64,000 nucleotides of DNA from Apostichopus japonicus (GCF_037975245.1 NC_092577.1:17374013-17438012), one strand, 5' to 3'. Counted from the stretch's first letter, positions 22,123 to 34,477 are shown. Notes: generated from the letters alone by a model not told the origin. Numbers and translations: made by a program.

Positions 22123-22638
22123 TTATTTTTTATAATTGATAACACTATGTTGCCACGACGATGAGAAATTGAAATGGCCTTCATTGTCTTTCCACAAGGA
22201 AAGTGTCTTGCCACGAGGAAAGCGATTTGAAAATCGAATATATTAATAAATACCTCGTTTGTTTTTATATATTAGAATTTTCTACATATATATGTAAAAT
22301 ATAGATTAACATAATATATATTAAATCCATTCATGTATAATATATATTAAATCCACTGATCATANNNNNNNNNNNNNNNNNNNNNNNNNNNNNNNNNNNN
22401 NNNNNNNNNNNNNNNNNNNNNNNNNNNNNNNNNNNNNNNNNNNNNNNNNNNNNNNNNNNNNNNNAATCGAATATATTAATAAATACCTCCTTTGTTTTTA
22501 TATATTAGAATTTTCTAGATATATATGTAAAATATAGATTAACATAATATATATTAAATCCATTCATGTATAATATATATATTAAATCCACTGATCATAA
22601 CCTACCAGACAAGTAGCCTACATTTCACCTCTTGGAAT
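22123..22638. other. Gene-free stretch: two partial long spacers around the gap
   Basis: Left of the gap is a long spacer up to CTGATCATA. Right of it is another long spacer from AATCGAATATATT onward. Because the right piece restarts earlier in the spacer than the left piece ended, at least one 5S gene is expected in the missing sequence. Confidence 0.8.
22365..22464. other. Assembly gap, 100 N
   Basis: Exactly 100 N, the usual placeholder for a gap of unknown size. The real missing length may be one unit or many. Confidence 0.97.
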
Positions 22639-22760
22639 GTCTACGGCCATATCACGTTGACTATACCGGTTCTCGTCCGATCACCGAAGTCAAGCAACGT
22701 AGAGCGCAGTCAGTACTTGGATGGGTGACCGCCTGGGGGAATACTGGGTGCCGCAGGCTT
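22639..22760 (+). rRNA. 5S rRNA, GG-insertion variant
   Basis: C12T, GG insertion, T114C. 76-nt spacer follows, with an extra T in ACTATG. Confidence 0.88.
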
Positions 22761-22836
22761 TTATTTTCATAATTGATAACACTTATGTTGCCACGACGAT
22801 GAGAAATTGAAATGGCCTACATTGACCTCTTGTTAT

Positions 22837-22957
22837 GTCTACGGCCACATCACGTTGACTATACCGGTTCTCGTCCGATCACCGAAGTCAAGCAACGTAG
22901 AGCGCAGTCAGTACTTGGATGGGGTGACCGCCTGGGAATACTGGGTGCCGCAGGCTT
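22837..22957 (+). rRNA. 5S rRNA with 1-nt insertion
   Basis: T114C; extra G in GATGGGTG. 67-nt spacer follows. Confidence 0.88.
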
Positions 22958-23024
22958 TTATTTTCATAATTGATAACACGACGATGATGAGAAATTGAAA
23001 TGGCCTACATTGACCTCTTTTTAT

Positions 23025-23144
23025 GTCTACGGCCACATCACGTTGACTATACGGTTCTCGTCCGATCACCGAAGTCAAGCAACGTAGAGCGGCAGTCAGT
23101 ACTTGGATGGGTGACCGCCTGGGAATACTGGGTGCCGCAGGCTT
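23025..23144 (+). rRNA. 5S rRNA with 1-nt deletion and 1-nt insertion
   Basis: T114C; one C missing in ACCGG and an extra G in AGCGC. 281-nt spacer follows, with a missing A. Confidence 0.86.
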
Positions 23145-23425
23145 TTATTTTCATAATTGATAACACTATGTTGCCACGACGATGACAAATTGAAATGGCC
23201 TTCATTGTCTTTCCACAAGGAAAGTGTCTTGCCACGAGGAAAGCGATTTGAAAATCGAATATATTAATAATAACTCGTTTGTTTTTATATATTAGAATTT
23301 TCTACATATAGATGTAAAATATAGATTAACATAATATATATTAAATCCATTCATGTATAATATATATATTAAATCCACTAATCATAACCTACCAGACAAC
23401 TAGCCTACATTTCGCCTCTTGGAAT

Positions 23426-23545
23426 GTCTACGGCCACATCGCGATGACTATACCGGTTCTCGTCCGATCACCGAAGTCAAGCAACGTAGAGCGCAGTCAG
23501 TACTTGGATGGGTGACCGCCTGGGAATACTGGGTGCCGTAGGCTT
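23426..23545 (+). rRNA. 5S rRNA
   Basis: A16G, T19A. 67-nt spacer follows. Confidence 0.95.
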
Positions 23546-23612
23546 TTATTTTCATAATTGATAACACGACGATGATGAGAAATTGAAATGGCCTACATTG
23601 ACCTCTTGTTAT

Positions 23613-23732
23613 GTCTACGGCCACATCACGTTGACTATACCGGTTCTCGTCCGATCACCGAAGTCAAGCAACGTAGAGCGCAGTCAGTACTTGGATGGGT
23701 GACCGCCTGGGAATACTGGGTGCCGTAGGCTT
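23613..23732 (+). rRNA. 5S rRNA
   Basis: Consensus. 284-nt spacer follows, with an extra G. Confidence 0.96.
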
Positions 23733-24016
23733 TTATTTTTTATAATTGATAACACTATGTTGCCACGACGATGAGAAATTGAAATGGCCTTCATTGTCTT
23801 TCCACAAGGGAAAGTGTCTTGCCACGAGGAAAGCGATTTGAAAATCGAATATATTAATAAATACCTCGTTTGTTTTTATATATTAGAATTTTCTACATAT
23901 ATATGTAAAATATAGATTAACATAATATATATTAAATCCATTCATGTATAATATATATATTAAATCCACTGATCATAACCTACCAGACAAGTAGCCTACA
24001 TTTCACCTCTTGGAAT

Positions 24017-24136
24017 GTCTACGGCCACATCACGTTGACTATACCGGTTCTCGTCCGATCACCGAAGTCAAGCAACGTAGAGCGCAGTCAGTACTTGGAT
24101 GGGTGACCGCCTGGGAATACTGGGTGCCGTAGGCTT
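24017..24136 (+). rRNA. 5S rRNA
   Basis: Consensus. 66-nt spacer follows (one T missing). Confidence 0.96.
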
Positions 24137-24202
24137 TTATTTTCATAATGATAACACGACGATGATGAGAAATTGAAATGGCCTACATTGACCTCTTGTT
24201 AT

Positions 24203-24324
24203 GTCTACGGCCACATCACGTTGACTATACCGGTTCTCGTCCGATCACCGAAGTCAAGCAACGTAGAGCGCAGTCAGTACTTGGATGGGTGACCGCCTGG
24301 GGGAATACTGGGTGCCGCAGGCTT
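24203..24324 (+). rRNA. 5S rRNA, GG-insertion variant
   Basis: GG insertion, T114C. 280-nt spacer follows. Confidence 0.88.
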
Positions 24325-24604
24325 TTATTTTCATAATTGATAACACTATGTTGCCACGACGATGAGAAATTGAAATGGCCTTCATTGTCTTTCCACAAGG
24401 AAAGTGTCTTGCCACGAGGAAAGCGATTTGAAAATCGAATATATTAATAAATAACTCGTTTGTTTTTATATATTAGAATTGTCTACATATATATGTAAAA
24501 TATAGATTAACATAATATATATTAAATCCATTCATGTATAATATATATTAAATCCACTGATCATAACCTACCAGACAACTAGCCTACATTTCGCCTCTTG
24601 GAAT

Positions 24605-24724
24605 GTCTACGGCCACATCGCGATGACTATACCGGTTCTCGTCCGATCACCGAAGTCAAGCAACGTAGAGCGCAGTCAGTACTTGGATGGGTGACCGCCT
24701 GGGAATACTGGGTGCCGTAGGCTT
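24605..24724 (+). rRNA. 5S rRNA
   Basis: A16G, T19A. 67-nt spacer follows. Confidence 0.95.
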
Positions 24725-24791
24725 TTATTTTCATAATTGATAACACGACGATGATGAGAAATTGAAATGGCCTACATTGACCTCTTGTTAT

Positions 24792-24911
24792 GTCTACGGC
24801 CACATCACGTTGACTATACCGGTTCTCGTCCGATCACCGAAGTCAAGCAACGTAGAGCGCAGTCAGTACTTGGATGGGTGACCGCCTGGGAATACTGGGT
24901 GCCGTAGGCTT
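24792..24911 (+). rRNA. 5S rRNA
   Basis: Consensus. 283-nt spacer follows, with an ATATGTATATT marker. Confidence 0.96.
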
Positions 24912-25194
24912 TTATTTTTTATAATTGATAACACTATGTTGCCACGACGATGAGAAATTGAAATGGCCTTCATTGTCTTTCCACAAGGAAAGTGTCTTGC
25001 CACGAGGAAAGCGATTTGAAAATCGAATATATTAATAAATACCTCGTTTGTTTTTATATATTAGAATTTTCTACATATATATGTAAAATATAGATTAACA
25101 TAATATATATTAAATCCATTCATGTATAATATGTATATTAAATCCACTGATCATAACCTACCAGACAAGTAGCCTACATTTCACCTCTTGGAAT

Positions 25195-25314
25195 GTCTAC
25201 GGCCACATCACGTTGACTATACCGGTTCTCGTCCGATCACCGAAGTCAAGCAACGTAGAGCGCAGTCAGTACTTGGATGGGTGACCGCCTGGGAATACTG
25301 GGTGCCGTAGGCTT
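25195..25314 (+). rRNA. 5S rRNA
   Basis: Consensus. 76-nt spacer follows. Confidence 0.96.
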
Positions 25315-25390
25315 TTATTTTTTATAATTGATAACACTATGTTGCCACGACGATGAGAAATTGAAATGGCCTACATTGACCTCTTGTTAT

Positions 25391-25510
25391 GTCTACGGCC
25401 ACATCACGTTGACTATACCGGTTCTCGTCCGATCACCGAAGTCAAGCAACGTAGAGCGCAGTCAGTACTTGGATGGGTGACCGCCTGGGAATACTGGGTG
25501 CCGTAGGCTT
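25391..25510 (+). rRNA. 5S rRNA
   Basis: Consensus. 67-nt spacer follows. Confidence 0.96.
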
Positions 25511-25577
25511 TTATTTTCATAATTGATAACACGACGATGATGAGAAATTGAAATGGCCTACATTGACCGGTTTTTAT

Positions 25578-25699
25578 GTCTACGGCCACATCACGTTGAC
25601 TATACCGGTTCTCGTCCGATCACCGAAGTCAAGCAACGTAGAGCGCAGTCAGTACTTGGATGGGTGACCGCCTGGGGGAATACTGGGTGCCGCAGGCTT
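25578..25699 (+). rRNA. 5S rRNA, GG-insertion variant
   Basis: GG insertion, T114C; first gene of the first three-gene motif. 280-nt spacer follows. Confidence 0.88.
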
Positions 25700-25979
25700 T
25701 TATTTTCATAATTGATAACACTATGTTGCCACGACGATGAGAAATTGAAATGGCCTTCATTGTCTTTCCACAAGGAAAGTGTCTTGCCACGAGGAAAGCG
25801 ATTTGAAAATCGAATATATTAATAAATAACTCGTTTGTTTTTATATATTAGAATTGTCTACATATATATGTAAAATATAGATTAACATAATATATATTAA
25901 ATCCATTCATGTATAATATATATTAAATCCACTGATCATAACCTACCAGACAACTAGCCTACATTTCGCATCTTGGAAT

Positions 25980-26099
25980 GTCTACGGCCACATCACGATG
26001 ACTATACCGGTTCTCGTCCGATCACCGAAGTCAAGCAACGTAGAGCGCAGTCAGTACTTGGATGGGTGACCGCCTGGGAATACTGGGTGCCGCAGGCTT
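25980..26099 (+). rRNA. 5S rRNA
   Basis: T19A with T114C; TTCATCATTG marker after the gene. 282-nt spacer follows. Confidence 0.95.
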
Positions 26100-26381
26100 T
26101 TATTTTCATCATTGATAACACTATGTTGCCACGACGATGAGAAATTGAAATGGCCTTCATTGTCTTTCCACAAGGAAAGTGTCTTGCCACGAGGAAAGCG
26201 ATTTGAAAATCGAATATATTAATAAATACCTCGTTTGTTTTTATATATTAGAATTTTCTAGATATATATGTAAAATATAGATTAACATAATATATATTAA
26301 ATCCATTCATGTATAATATATATATTAAATCCACTGATCATAACCTACCAGACAAGTAGCCTACATTTCACCTCTTGGAAT

Positions 26382-26503
26382 GTCTACGGCCATATCACGT
26401 TGACTATACCGGTTCTCGTCCGATCACCGAAGTCAAGCAACGTAGAGCGCAGTCAGTACTTGGATGGGTGACCGCCTGGGGGAATACTGGGTGCCGCAGG
26501 CTT
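26382..26503 (+). rRNA. 5S rRNA, GG-insertion variant
   Basis: C12T, GG insertion, T114C. 75-nt spacer follows. Confidence 0.88.
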
Positions 26504-26578
26504 TTATTTTCATAATTGATAACACTATGTTGCCACGACGATGAGAAATTGAAATGGCCTACATTGACCTCTTGTTAT

Positions 26579-26698
26579 GTCTACGGCCACATCACGTTGA
26601 CTATACCGGTTCTCGTCCGATCACCGAAGTCAAGCAACGTAGAGCGCAGTCAGTACTTGGATGGGTGACCGCCTGGGAATACTGGGTGCCGCAGGCTT
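26579..26698 (+). rRNA. 5S rRNA
   Basis: T114C. 67-nt spacer follows. Confidence 0.95.
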
Positions 26699-26765
26699 TT
26701 ATTTTCATAATTGATAACACGACGATGATGAGAAATTGAAATGGCCTACATTGACCTCTTTTTAT

Positions 26766-26885
26766 GTCTACGGCCACATCACGTTGACTATACCGGTTCT
26801 CGTCCGATCACCGAAGTCAAGCAACGTAGAGCGCAGTCAGTACTTGGATGGGTGACCGCCTGGGAATACTGGGTGCCGCAGGCTT
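26766..26885 (+). rRNA. 5S rRNA
   Basis: T114C. 280-nt spacer follows. Confidence 0.95.
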
Positions 26886-27165
26886 TTATTTTCATAATTG
26901 ATAACACTATGTTGCCACGACGATGACAAATTGAAATGGCCTTCATTGTCTTTCCACAAGGAAAGTGTCTTGCCACGAGGAAAGCGATTTGAAAATCGAA
27001 TATATTAATAAATACCTCGTTTGTTTTTATATATTAGAATTTTCCACATATATATGTAAAATATAGATTAACATAATATATATTAAATCCATTCATGTAT
27101 AATATATATTAAATCCACTAATCATAACCTACCAGACAACTAGCCTACATTTCGCCTCTTGGAAT

Positions 27166-27285
27166 GTCTACGGCCACATCACGATGACTATACCGGTTCT
27201 CGTCCGATCACCGAAGTCAAGCAACGTAGAGCGCAGTCAGTACTTGGATGGGTGACCGCCTGGGAATACTGGGTGCCGTAGGCTT
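27166..27285 (+). rRNA. 5S rRNA
   Basis: T19A. 67-nt spacer follows. Confidence 0.95.
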
Positions 27286-27352
27286 TTATTTTCATAATTG
27301 ATAACACGACGATGATGAGAAATTGAAATGGCCTACATTGACCTCTTTTTAT

Positions 27353-27472
27353 GTCTACGGCCACATCACGTTGACTATACCGGTTCTCGTCCGATCACCG
27401 AAGTCAAGCAACGTAGAGCGCAGTCAGTACTTGGATGGGTGACCGCCTGGGAATACTGGGTGCCGCAGGCTT
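27353..27472 (+). rRNA. 5S rRNA
   Basis: T114C. 280-nt spacer follows. Confidence 0.95.
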
Positions 27473-27752
27473 TTATTTTCATAATTGATAACACTATGTT
27501 GCCACGACGATGACAAATTGAAATGGCCTTCATTGTCTTTCCACAAGGAAAGTGTCTTGCCACGAGGAAAGCGATTTGAAAATCGAATATATTAATAAAT
27601 AACTCGTTTGTTTTTATATATTAGAATTGTCTACATATATATGTAAAATATAGATTAACATAATATATATTAAATCCATTCATGTATAATATATATTAAA
27701 TCCACTAATCATAACCTACCAGACAACTAGCCTACATTTCGCCTCTTGGAAT

Positions 27753-27872
27753 GTCTACGGCCACATCACGATGACTATACCGGTTCTCGTCCGATCACCG
27801 AAGTCAAGCAACGTAGAGCGCAGTCAGTACTTGGATGGGTGACCGCCTGGGAATACTGGGTGCCGTAGGCTT
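27753..27872 (+). rRNA. 5S rRNA
   Basis: T19A. 67-nt spacer follows. Confidence 0.95.
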
Positions 27873-27939
27873 TTATTTTCATAATTGATAACACGACGAT
27901 GATGAGAAATTGAAATGGCCTACATTGACCTCTTGTTAT

Positions 27940-28059
27940 GTCTACGGCCACATCACGTTGACTATACCGGTTCTCGTCCGATCACCGAAGTCAAGCAACG
28001 TAGAGCGCAGTCAGTACTTGGATGGGTGACCGCCTGGGAATACTGGGTGCCGTAGGCTT
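27940..28059 (+). rRNA. 5S rRNA
   Basis: Consensus. 283-nt spacer follows. Confidence 0.96.
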
Positions 28060-28342
28060 TTATTTTTTATAATTGATAACACTATGTTGCCACGACGATG
28101 ACAAATTGAAATGGCCTTCATTGTCTTTCCACAAGGAAAGTGTCTTGCCACGAGGAAAGCGATTTGAAAATCGAATATATTAATAAATACCTCGTTTGTT
28201 TTTATATATTAGAATTTTCTAGATATATATGTAAAATATAGATTAACATAATATATATTAAATCCATTCATGTATAATATATATATTAAATCCACTGATC
28301 ATAACCTACCAGACAAGTAGCCTACATTTCACCTCTTGGAAT

Positions 28343-28462
28343 GTCTACGGCCACATCACGTTGACTATACCGGTTCTCGTCCGATCACCGAAGTCAAGCA
28401 ACGTAGAGCGCAGTCAGTACTTGGATGGGTGACCGCCTGGGAATACTGGGTGCCGTAGGCTT
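28343..28462 (+). rRNA. 5S rRNA
   Basis: Consensus. 67-nt spacer follows. Confidence 0.96.
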
Positions 28463-28529
28463 TTATTTTCATAATTGATAACACGACGATGATGAGAAAT
28501 TGAAATGGCCTACATTGACCGGTTTTTAT

Positions 28530-28651
28530 GTCTACGGCCACATCACGTTGACTATACCGGTTCTCGTCCGATCACCGAAGTCAAGCAACGTAGAGCGCAG
28601 TCAGTACTTGGATGGGTGACCGCCTGGGGGAATACTGGGTGCCGCAGGCTT
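28530..28651 (+). rRNA. 5S rRNA, GG-insertion variant
   Basis: GG insertion, T114C. 280-nt spacer follows. Confidence 0.88.
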
Positions 28652-28931
28652 TTATTTTCATAATTGATAACACTATGTTGCCACGACGATGAGAAATTGA
28701 AATGGCCTTCATTGTCTTTCCACAAGGAAAGTGTCTTGCCACGAGGAAAGCGATTTGAAAATCGAATATATTAATAAATAACTCGTTTGTTTTTATATAT
28801 TAGAATTGTCTACATATATATGTAAAATATAGATTAACATAATATATATTAAATCCATTCATGTATAATATATATTAAATCCACTGATCATAACCTACCA
28901 GACAACTAGCCTACATTTCGCATCTTGGAAT

Positions 28932-29051
28932 GTCTACGGCCACATCACGATGACTATACCGGTTCTCGTCCGATCACCGAAGTCAAGCAACGTAGAGCGC
29001 AGTCAGTACTTGGATGGGTGACCGCCTGGGAATACTGGGTGCCGCAGGCTT
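28932..29051 (+). rRNA. 5S rRNA
   Basis: T19A, T114C; TTCATCATTG marker. 282-nt spacer follows. Confidence 0.95.
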
Positions 29052-29333
29052 TTATTTTCATCATTGATAACACTATGTTGCCACGACGATGAGAAATTGA
29101 AATGGCCTTCATTGTCTTTCCACAAGGAAAGTGTCTTGCCACGAGGAAAGCGATTTGAAAATCGAATATATTAATAAATACCTCGTTTGTTTTTATATAT
29201 TAGAATTTTCTAGATATATATGTAAAATATAGATTAACATAATATATATTAAATCCATTCATGTATAATATATATATTAAATCCACTGATCATAACCTAC
29301 CAGACAAGTAGCCTACATTTCACCTCTTGGAAT

Positions 29334-29453
29334 GTCTACGGCCATATCACGTTGACTATACCGGTTCTCGTCCGATCACCGAAGTCAAGCAACGTAGAGC
29401 GCAGTCAGTACTTGGATGGGTGACCGCCTGGGAATACTGGGTGCCGTAGGCTT
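29334..29453 (+). rRNA. 5S rRNA
   Basis: C12T without T114C, an uncommon combination shared with the copy at 37434. 67-nt spacer follows. Confidence 0.95.
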
Positions 29454-29520
29454 TTATTTTCATAATTGATAACACGACGATGATGAGAAATTGAAATGGC
29501 CTACATTGACCGGTTTTTAT

Positions 29521-29642
29521 GTCTACGGCCACATCACGTTGACTATACCGGTTCTCGTCCGATCACCGAAGTCAAGCAACGTAGAGCGCAGTCAGTACTT
29601 GGATGGGTGACCGCCTGGGGGAATACTGGGTGCCGCAGGCTT
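29521..29642 (+). rRNA. 5S rRNA, GG-insertion variant
   Basis: GG insertion, T114C. 280-nt spacer follows. Confidence 0.88.
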
Positions 29643-29922
29643 TTATTTTCATAATTGATAACACTATGTTGCCACGACGATGAGAAATTGAAATGGCCTT
29701 CATTGTCTTTCCACAAGGAAAGTGTCTTGCCACGAGGAAAGCGATTTGAAAATCGAATATATTAATAAATAACTCGTTTGTTTTTATATATTAGAATTGT
29801 CTACATATATATGTAAAATATAGATTAACATAATATATATTAAATCCATTCATGTATAATATATATTAAATCCACTGATCATAACCTACCAGACAACTAG
29901 CCTACATTTCGCATCTTGGAAT

Positions 29923-30042
29923 GTCTACGGCCACATCACGATGACTATACCGGTTCTCGTCCGATCACCGAAGTCAAGCAACGTAGAGCGCAGTCAGTAC
30001 TTGGATGGGTGACCGCCTGGGAATACTGGGTGCCGCAGGCTT
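29923..30042 (+). rRNA. 5S rRNA
   Basis: T19A, T114C; TTCATCATTG marker. 282-nt spacer follows. Confidence 0.95.
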
Positions 30043-30324
30043 TTATTTTCATCATTGATAACACTATGTTGCCACGACGATGAGAAATTGAAATGGCCTT
30101 CATTGTCTTTCCACAAGGAAAGTGTCTTGCCACGAGGAAAGCGATTTGAAAATCGAATATATTAATAAATACCTCGTTTGTTTTTATATATTAGAATTTT
30201 CTAGATATATATGTAAAATATAGATTAACATAATATATATTAAATCCATTCATGTATAATATATATATTAAATCCACTGATCATAACCTACCAGACAAGT
30301 AGCCTACATTTCACCTCTTGGAAT

Positions 30325-30446
30325 GTCTACGGCCATATCACGTTGACTATACCGGTTCTCGTCCGATCACCGAAGTCAAGCAACGTAGAGCGCAGTCAGT
30401 ACTTGGATGGGTGACCGCCTGGGGGAATACTGGGTGCCGCAGGCTT
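30325..30446 (+). rRNA. 5S rRNA, GG-insertion variant
   Basis: C12T, GG insertion, T114C. 75-nt spacer follows. Confidence 0.88.
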
Positions 30447-30521
30447 TTATTTTCATAATTGATAACACTATGTTGCCACGACGATGAGAAATTGAAATGG
30501 CCTACATTGACCTCTTGTTAT

Positions 30522-30641
30522 GTCTACGGCCACATCACGTTGACTATACCGGTTCTCGTCCGATCACCGAAGTCAAGCAACGTAGAGCGCAGTCAGTACT
30601 TGGATGGGTGACCGCCTGGGAATACTGGGTGCCGCAGGCTT
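30522..30641 (+). rRNA. 5S rRNA
   Basis: T114C. 67-nt spacer follows. Confidence 0.95.
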
Positions 30642-30708
30642 TTATTTTCATAATTGATAACACGACGATGATGAGAAATTGAAATGGCCTACATTGACCT
30701 CTTTTTAT

Positions 30709-30828
30709 GTCTACGGCCACATCACGTTGACTATACCGGTTCTCGTCCGATCACCGAAGTCAAGCAACGTAGAGCGCAGTCAGTACTTGGATGGGTGACC
30801 GCCTGGGAATACTGGGTGCCGCAGGCTT
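30709..30828 (+). rRNA. 5S rRNA
   Basis: T114C. 282-nt spacer follows. Confidence 0.95.
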
Positions 30829-31110
30829 TTATTTTCATAATTGATAACACTATGTTGCCACGACGATGAGAAATTGAAATGGCCTTCATTGTCTTTCCAC
30901 AAGGAAAGTGTCTTGCCACGAGGAAAGCGATTTGAAAATCGAATATATTAATAAATAACTCGTTTGTTTTTATATATTAGAATTTTCTACATATAGATGT
31001 AAAATATAGATTAACATAATATATATTAAATCCATTCATGTATAATATATATATTAAATCCACTAATCATAACCTACCAGACAACTAGCCTACATTTCGC
31101 CTCTTGGAAT

Positions 31111-31230
31111 GTCTACGGCCACATCACGATGACTATACCGGTTCTCGTCCGATCACCGAAGTCAAGCAACGTAGAGCGCAGTCAGTACTTGGATGGGTGA
31201 CCGCCTGGGAATACTGGGTGCCGTAGGCTT
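31111..31230 (+). rRNA. 5S rRNA
   Basis: T19A. 282-nt spacer follows. Confidence 0.95.
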
Positions 31231-31512
31231 TTATTTTCATAATTGATAACACTATGTTGCCACGACGATGACAAATTGAAATGGCCTTCATTGTCTTTCC
31301 ACAAGGAAAGTGTCTTGCCACGAGGAAAGCGATTTGAAAATCGAATATATTAATAAATACCTCGTTTGTTTTTATATATTAGAATTTTCTAGATATATAT
31401 GTAAAATATAGATTAACATAATATATATTAAATCCATTCATGTATAATATATATATTAAATCCACTGATCATAACCTACCAGACAAGTAGCCTACATTTC
31501 ACCTCTTGGAAT

Positions 31513-31632
31513 GTCTACGGCCACATCACGTTGACTATACCGGTTCTCGTCCGATCACCGAAGTCAAGCAACGTAGAGCGCAGTCAGTACTTGGATGGGT
31601 GACCGCCTGGGAATACTGGGTGCCGTAGGCTT
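31513..31632 (+). rRNA. 5S rRNA
   Basis: Consensus. 67-nt spacer follows. Confidence 0.96.
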
Positions 31633-31699
31633 TTATTTTCATAATTGATAACACGACGATGATGAGAAATTGAAATGGCCTACATTGACCGGTTTTTAT

Positions 31700-31821
31700 G
31701 TCTACGGCCACATCACGTTGACTATACCGGTTCTCGTCCGATCACCGAAGTCAAGCAACGTAGAGCGCAGTCAGTACTTGGATGGGTGACCGCCTGGGGG
31801 AATACTGGGTGCCGCAGGCTT
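31700..31821 (+). rRNA. 5S rRNA, GG-insertion variant
   Basis: GG insertion, T114C. 280-nt spacer follows. Confidence 0.88.
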
Positions 31822-32101
31822 TTATTTTCATAATTGATAACACTATGTTGCCACGACGATGAGAAATTGAAATGGCCTTCATTGTCTTTCCACAAGGAAA
31901 GTGTCTTGCCACGAGGAAAGCGATTTGAAAATCGAATATATTAATAAATAACTCGTTTGTTTTTATATATTAGAATTGTCTACATATATATGTAAAATAT
32001 AGATTAACATAATATATATTAAATCCATTCATGTATAATATATATTAAATCCACTGATCATAACCTACCAGACAACTAGCCTACATTTCGCATCTTGGAA
32101 T

Positions 32102-32221
32102 GTCTACGGCCACATCACGATGACTATACCGGTTCTCGTCCGATCACCGAAGTCAAGCAACGTAGAGCGCAGTCAGTACTTGGATGGGTGACCGCCTGGG
32201 AATACTGGGTGCCGCAGGCTT
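32102..32221 (+). rRNA. 5S rRNA
   Basis: T19A, T114C; TTCATCATTG marker. 282-nt spacer follows, with CCTCCTTTG in place of CCTCGTTTG. Confidence 0.95.
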
Positions 32222-32503
32222 TTATTTTCATCATTGATAACACTATGTTGCCACGACGATGAGAAATTGAAATGGCCTTCATTGTCTTTCCACAAGGAAA
32301 GTGTCTTGCCACGAGGAAAGCGATTTGAAAATCGAATATATTAATAAATACCTCCTTTGTTTTTATATATTAGAATTTTCTAGATATATATGTAAAATAT
32401 AGATTAACATAATATATATTAAATCCATTCATGTATAATATATATATTAAATCCACTGATCATAACCTACCAGACAAGTAGCCTACATTTCACCTCTTGG
32501 AAT

Positions 32504-32625
32504 GTCTACGGCCATATCACGTTGACTATACCGGTTCTCGTCCGATCACCGAAGTCAAGCAACGTAGAGCGCAGTCAGTACTTGGATGGGTGACCGCCTG
32601 GGGGAATACTGGGTGCCGCAGGCTT
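32504..32625 (+). rRNA. 5S rRNA, GG-insertion variant
   Basis: C12T, GG insertion, T114C. 75-nt spacer follows. Confidence 0.88.
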
Positions 32626-32700
32626 TTATTTTCATAATTGATAACACTATGTTGCCACGACGATGAGAAATTGAAATGGCCTACATTGACCTCTTGTTAT

Positions 32701-32820
32701 GTCTACGGCCACATCACGTTGACTATACCGGTTCTCGTCCGATCACCGAAGTCAAGCAACGTAGAGCGCAGTCAGTACTTGGATGGGTGACCGCCTGGGA
32801 ATACTGGGTGCCGTAGGCTT
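32701..32820 (+). rRNA. 5S rRNA
   Basis: Consensus. 67-nt spacer follows. Confidence 0.96.
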
Positions 32821-32887
32821 TTATTTTCATAATTGATAACACGACGATGATGAGAAATTGAAATGGCCTACATTGACCGGTTTTTAT

Positions 32888-33009
32888 GTCTACGGCCACA
32901 TCACGTTGACTATACCGGTTCTCGTCCGATCACCGAAGTCAAGCAACGTAGAGCGCAGTCAGTACTTGGATGGGTGACCGCCTGGGGGAATACTGGGTGC
33001 CGCAGGCTT
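32888..33009 (+). rRNA. 5S rRNA, GG-insertion variant
   Basis: GG insertion, T114C. 280-nt spacer follows. Confidence 0.88.
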
Positions 33010-33289
33010 TTATTTTCATAATTGATAACACTATGTTGCCACGACGATGAGAAATTGAAATGGCCTTCATTGTCTTTCCACAAGGAAAGTGTCTTGCCAC
33101 GAGGAAAGCGATTTGAAAATCGAATATATTAATAAATAACTCGTTTGTTTTTATATATTAGAATTGTCTACATATATATGTAAAATATAGATTAACATAA
33201 TATATATTAAATCCATTCATGTATAATATATATTAAATCCACTGATCATAACCTACCAGACAACTAGCCTACATTTCGCATCTTGGAAT

Positions 33290-33409
33290 GTCTACGGCCA
33301 CATCACGATGACTATACCGGTTCTCGTCCGATCACCGAAGTCAAGCAACGTAGAGCGCAGTCAGTACTTGGATGGGTGACCGCCTGGGAATACTGGGTGC
33401 CGCAGGCTT
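33290..33409 (+). rRNA. 5S rRNA
   Basis: T19A, T114C; TTCATCATTG marker. 282-nt spacer follows, with the CCTCCTTTG marker. Confidence 0.95.
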
Positions 33410-33691
33410 TTATTTTCATCATTGATAACACTATGTTGCCACGACGATGAGAAATTGAAATGGCCTTCATTGTCTTTCCACAAGGAAAGTGTCTTGCCAC
33501 GAGGAAAGCGATTTGAAAATCGAATATATTAATAAATACCTCCTTTGTTTTTATATATTAGAATTTTCTAGATATATATGTAAAATATAGATTAACATAA
33601 TATATATTAAATCCATTCATGTATAATATATATATTAAATCCACTGATCATAACCTACCAGACAAGTAGCCTACATTTCACCTCTTGGAAT

Positions 33692-33813
33692 GTCTACGGC
33701 CATATCACGTTGACTATACCGGTTCTCGTCCGATCACCGAAGTCAAGCAACGTAGAGCGCAGTCAGTACTTGGATGGGTGACCGCCTGGGGGAATACTGG
33801 GTGCCGCAGGCTT
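33692..33813 (+). rRNA. 5S rRNA, GG-insertion variant
   Basis: C12T, GG insertion, T114C. 75-nt spacer follows. Confidence 0.88.
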
Positions 33814-33888
33814 TTATTTTCATAATTGATAACACTATGTTGCCACGACGATGAGAAATTGAAATGGCCTACATTGACCTCTTGTTAT

Positions 33889-34008
33889 GTCTACGGCCAC
33901 ATCACGTTGACTATACCGGTTCTCGTCCGATCACCGAAGTCAAGCAACGTAGAGCGCAGTCAGTACTTGGATGGGTGACCGCCTGGGAATACTGGGTGCC
34001 GCAGGCTT
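33889..34008 (+). rRNA. 5S rRNA
   Basis: T114C. 67-nt spacer follows. Confidence 0.95.
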
Positions 34009-34075
34009 TTATTTTCATAATTGATAACACGACGATGATGAGAAATTGAAATGGCCTACATTGACCTCTTTTTAT

Positions 34076-34195
34076 GTCTACGGCCACATCACGTTGACTA
34101 TACCGGTTCTCGTCCGATCACCGAAGTCAAGCAACGTAGAGCGCAGTCAGTACTTGGATGGGTGACCGCCTGGGAATACTGGGTGCCGCAGGCTT
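34076..34195 (+). rRNA. 5S rRNA
   Basis: T114C. 282-nt spacer follows. Confidence 0.95.
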
Positions 34196-34477
34196 TTATT
34201 TTCATAATTGATAACACTATGTTGCCACGACGATGACAAATTGAAATGGCCTTCATTGTCTTTCCACAAGGAAAGTGTCTTGCCACGAGGAAAGCGATTT
34301 GAAAATCGAATATATTAATAAATAACTCGTTTGTTTTTATATATTAGAATTTTCTACATATAGATGTAAAATATAGATTAACATAATATATATTAAATCC
34401 ATTCATGTATAATATATATATTAAATCCACTAATCATAACCTACCAGACAACTAGCCTACATTTCGCCTCTTGGAAT

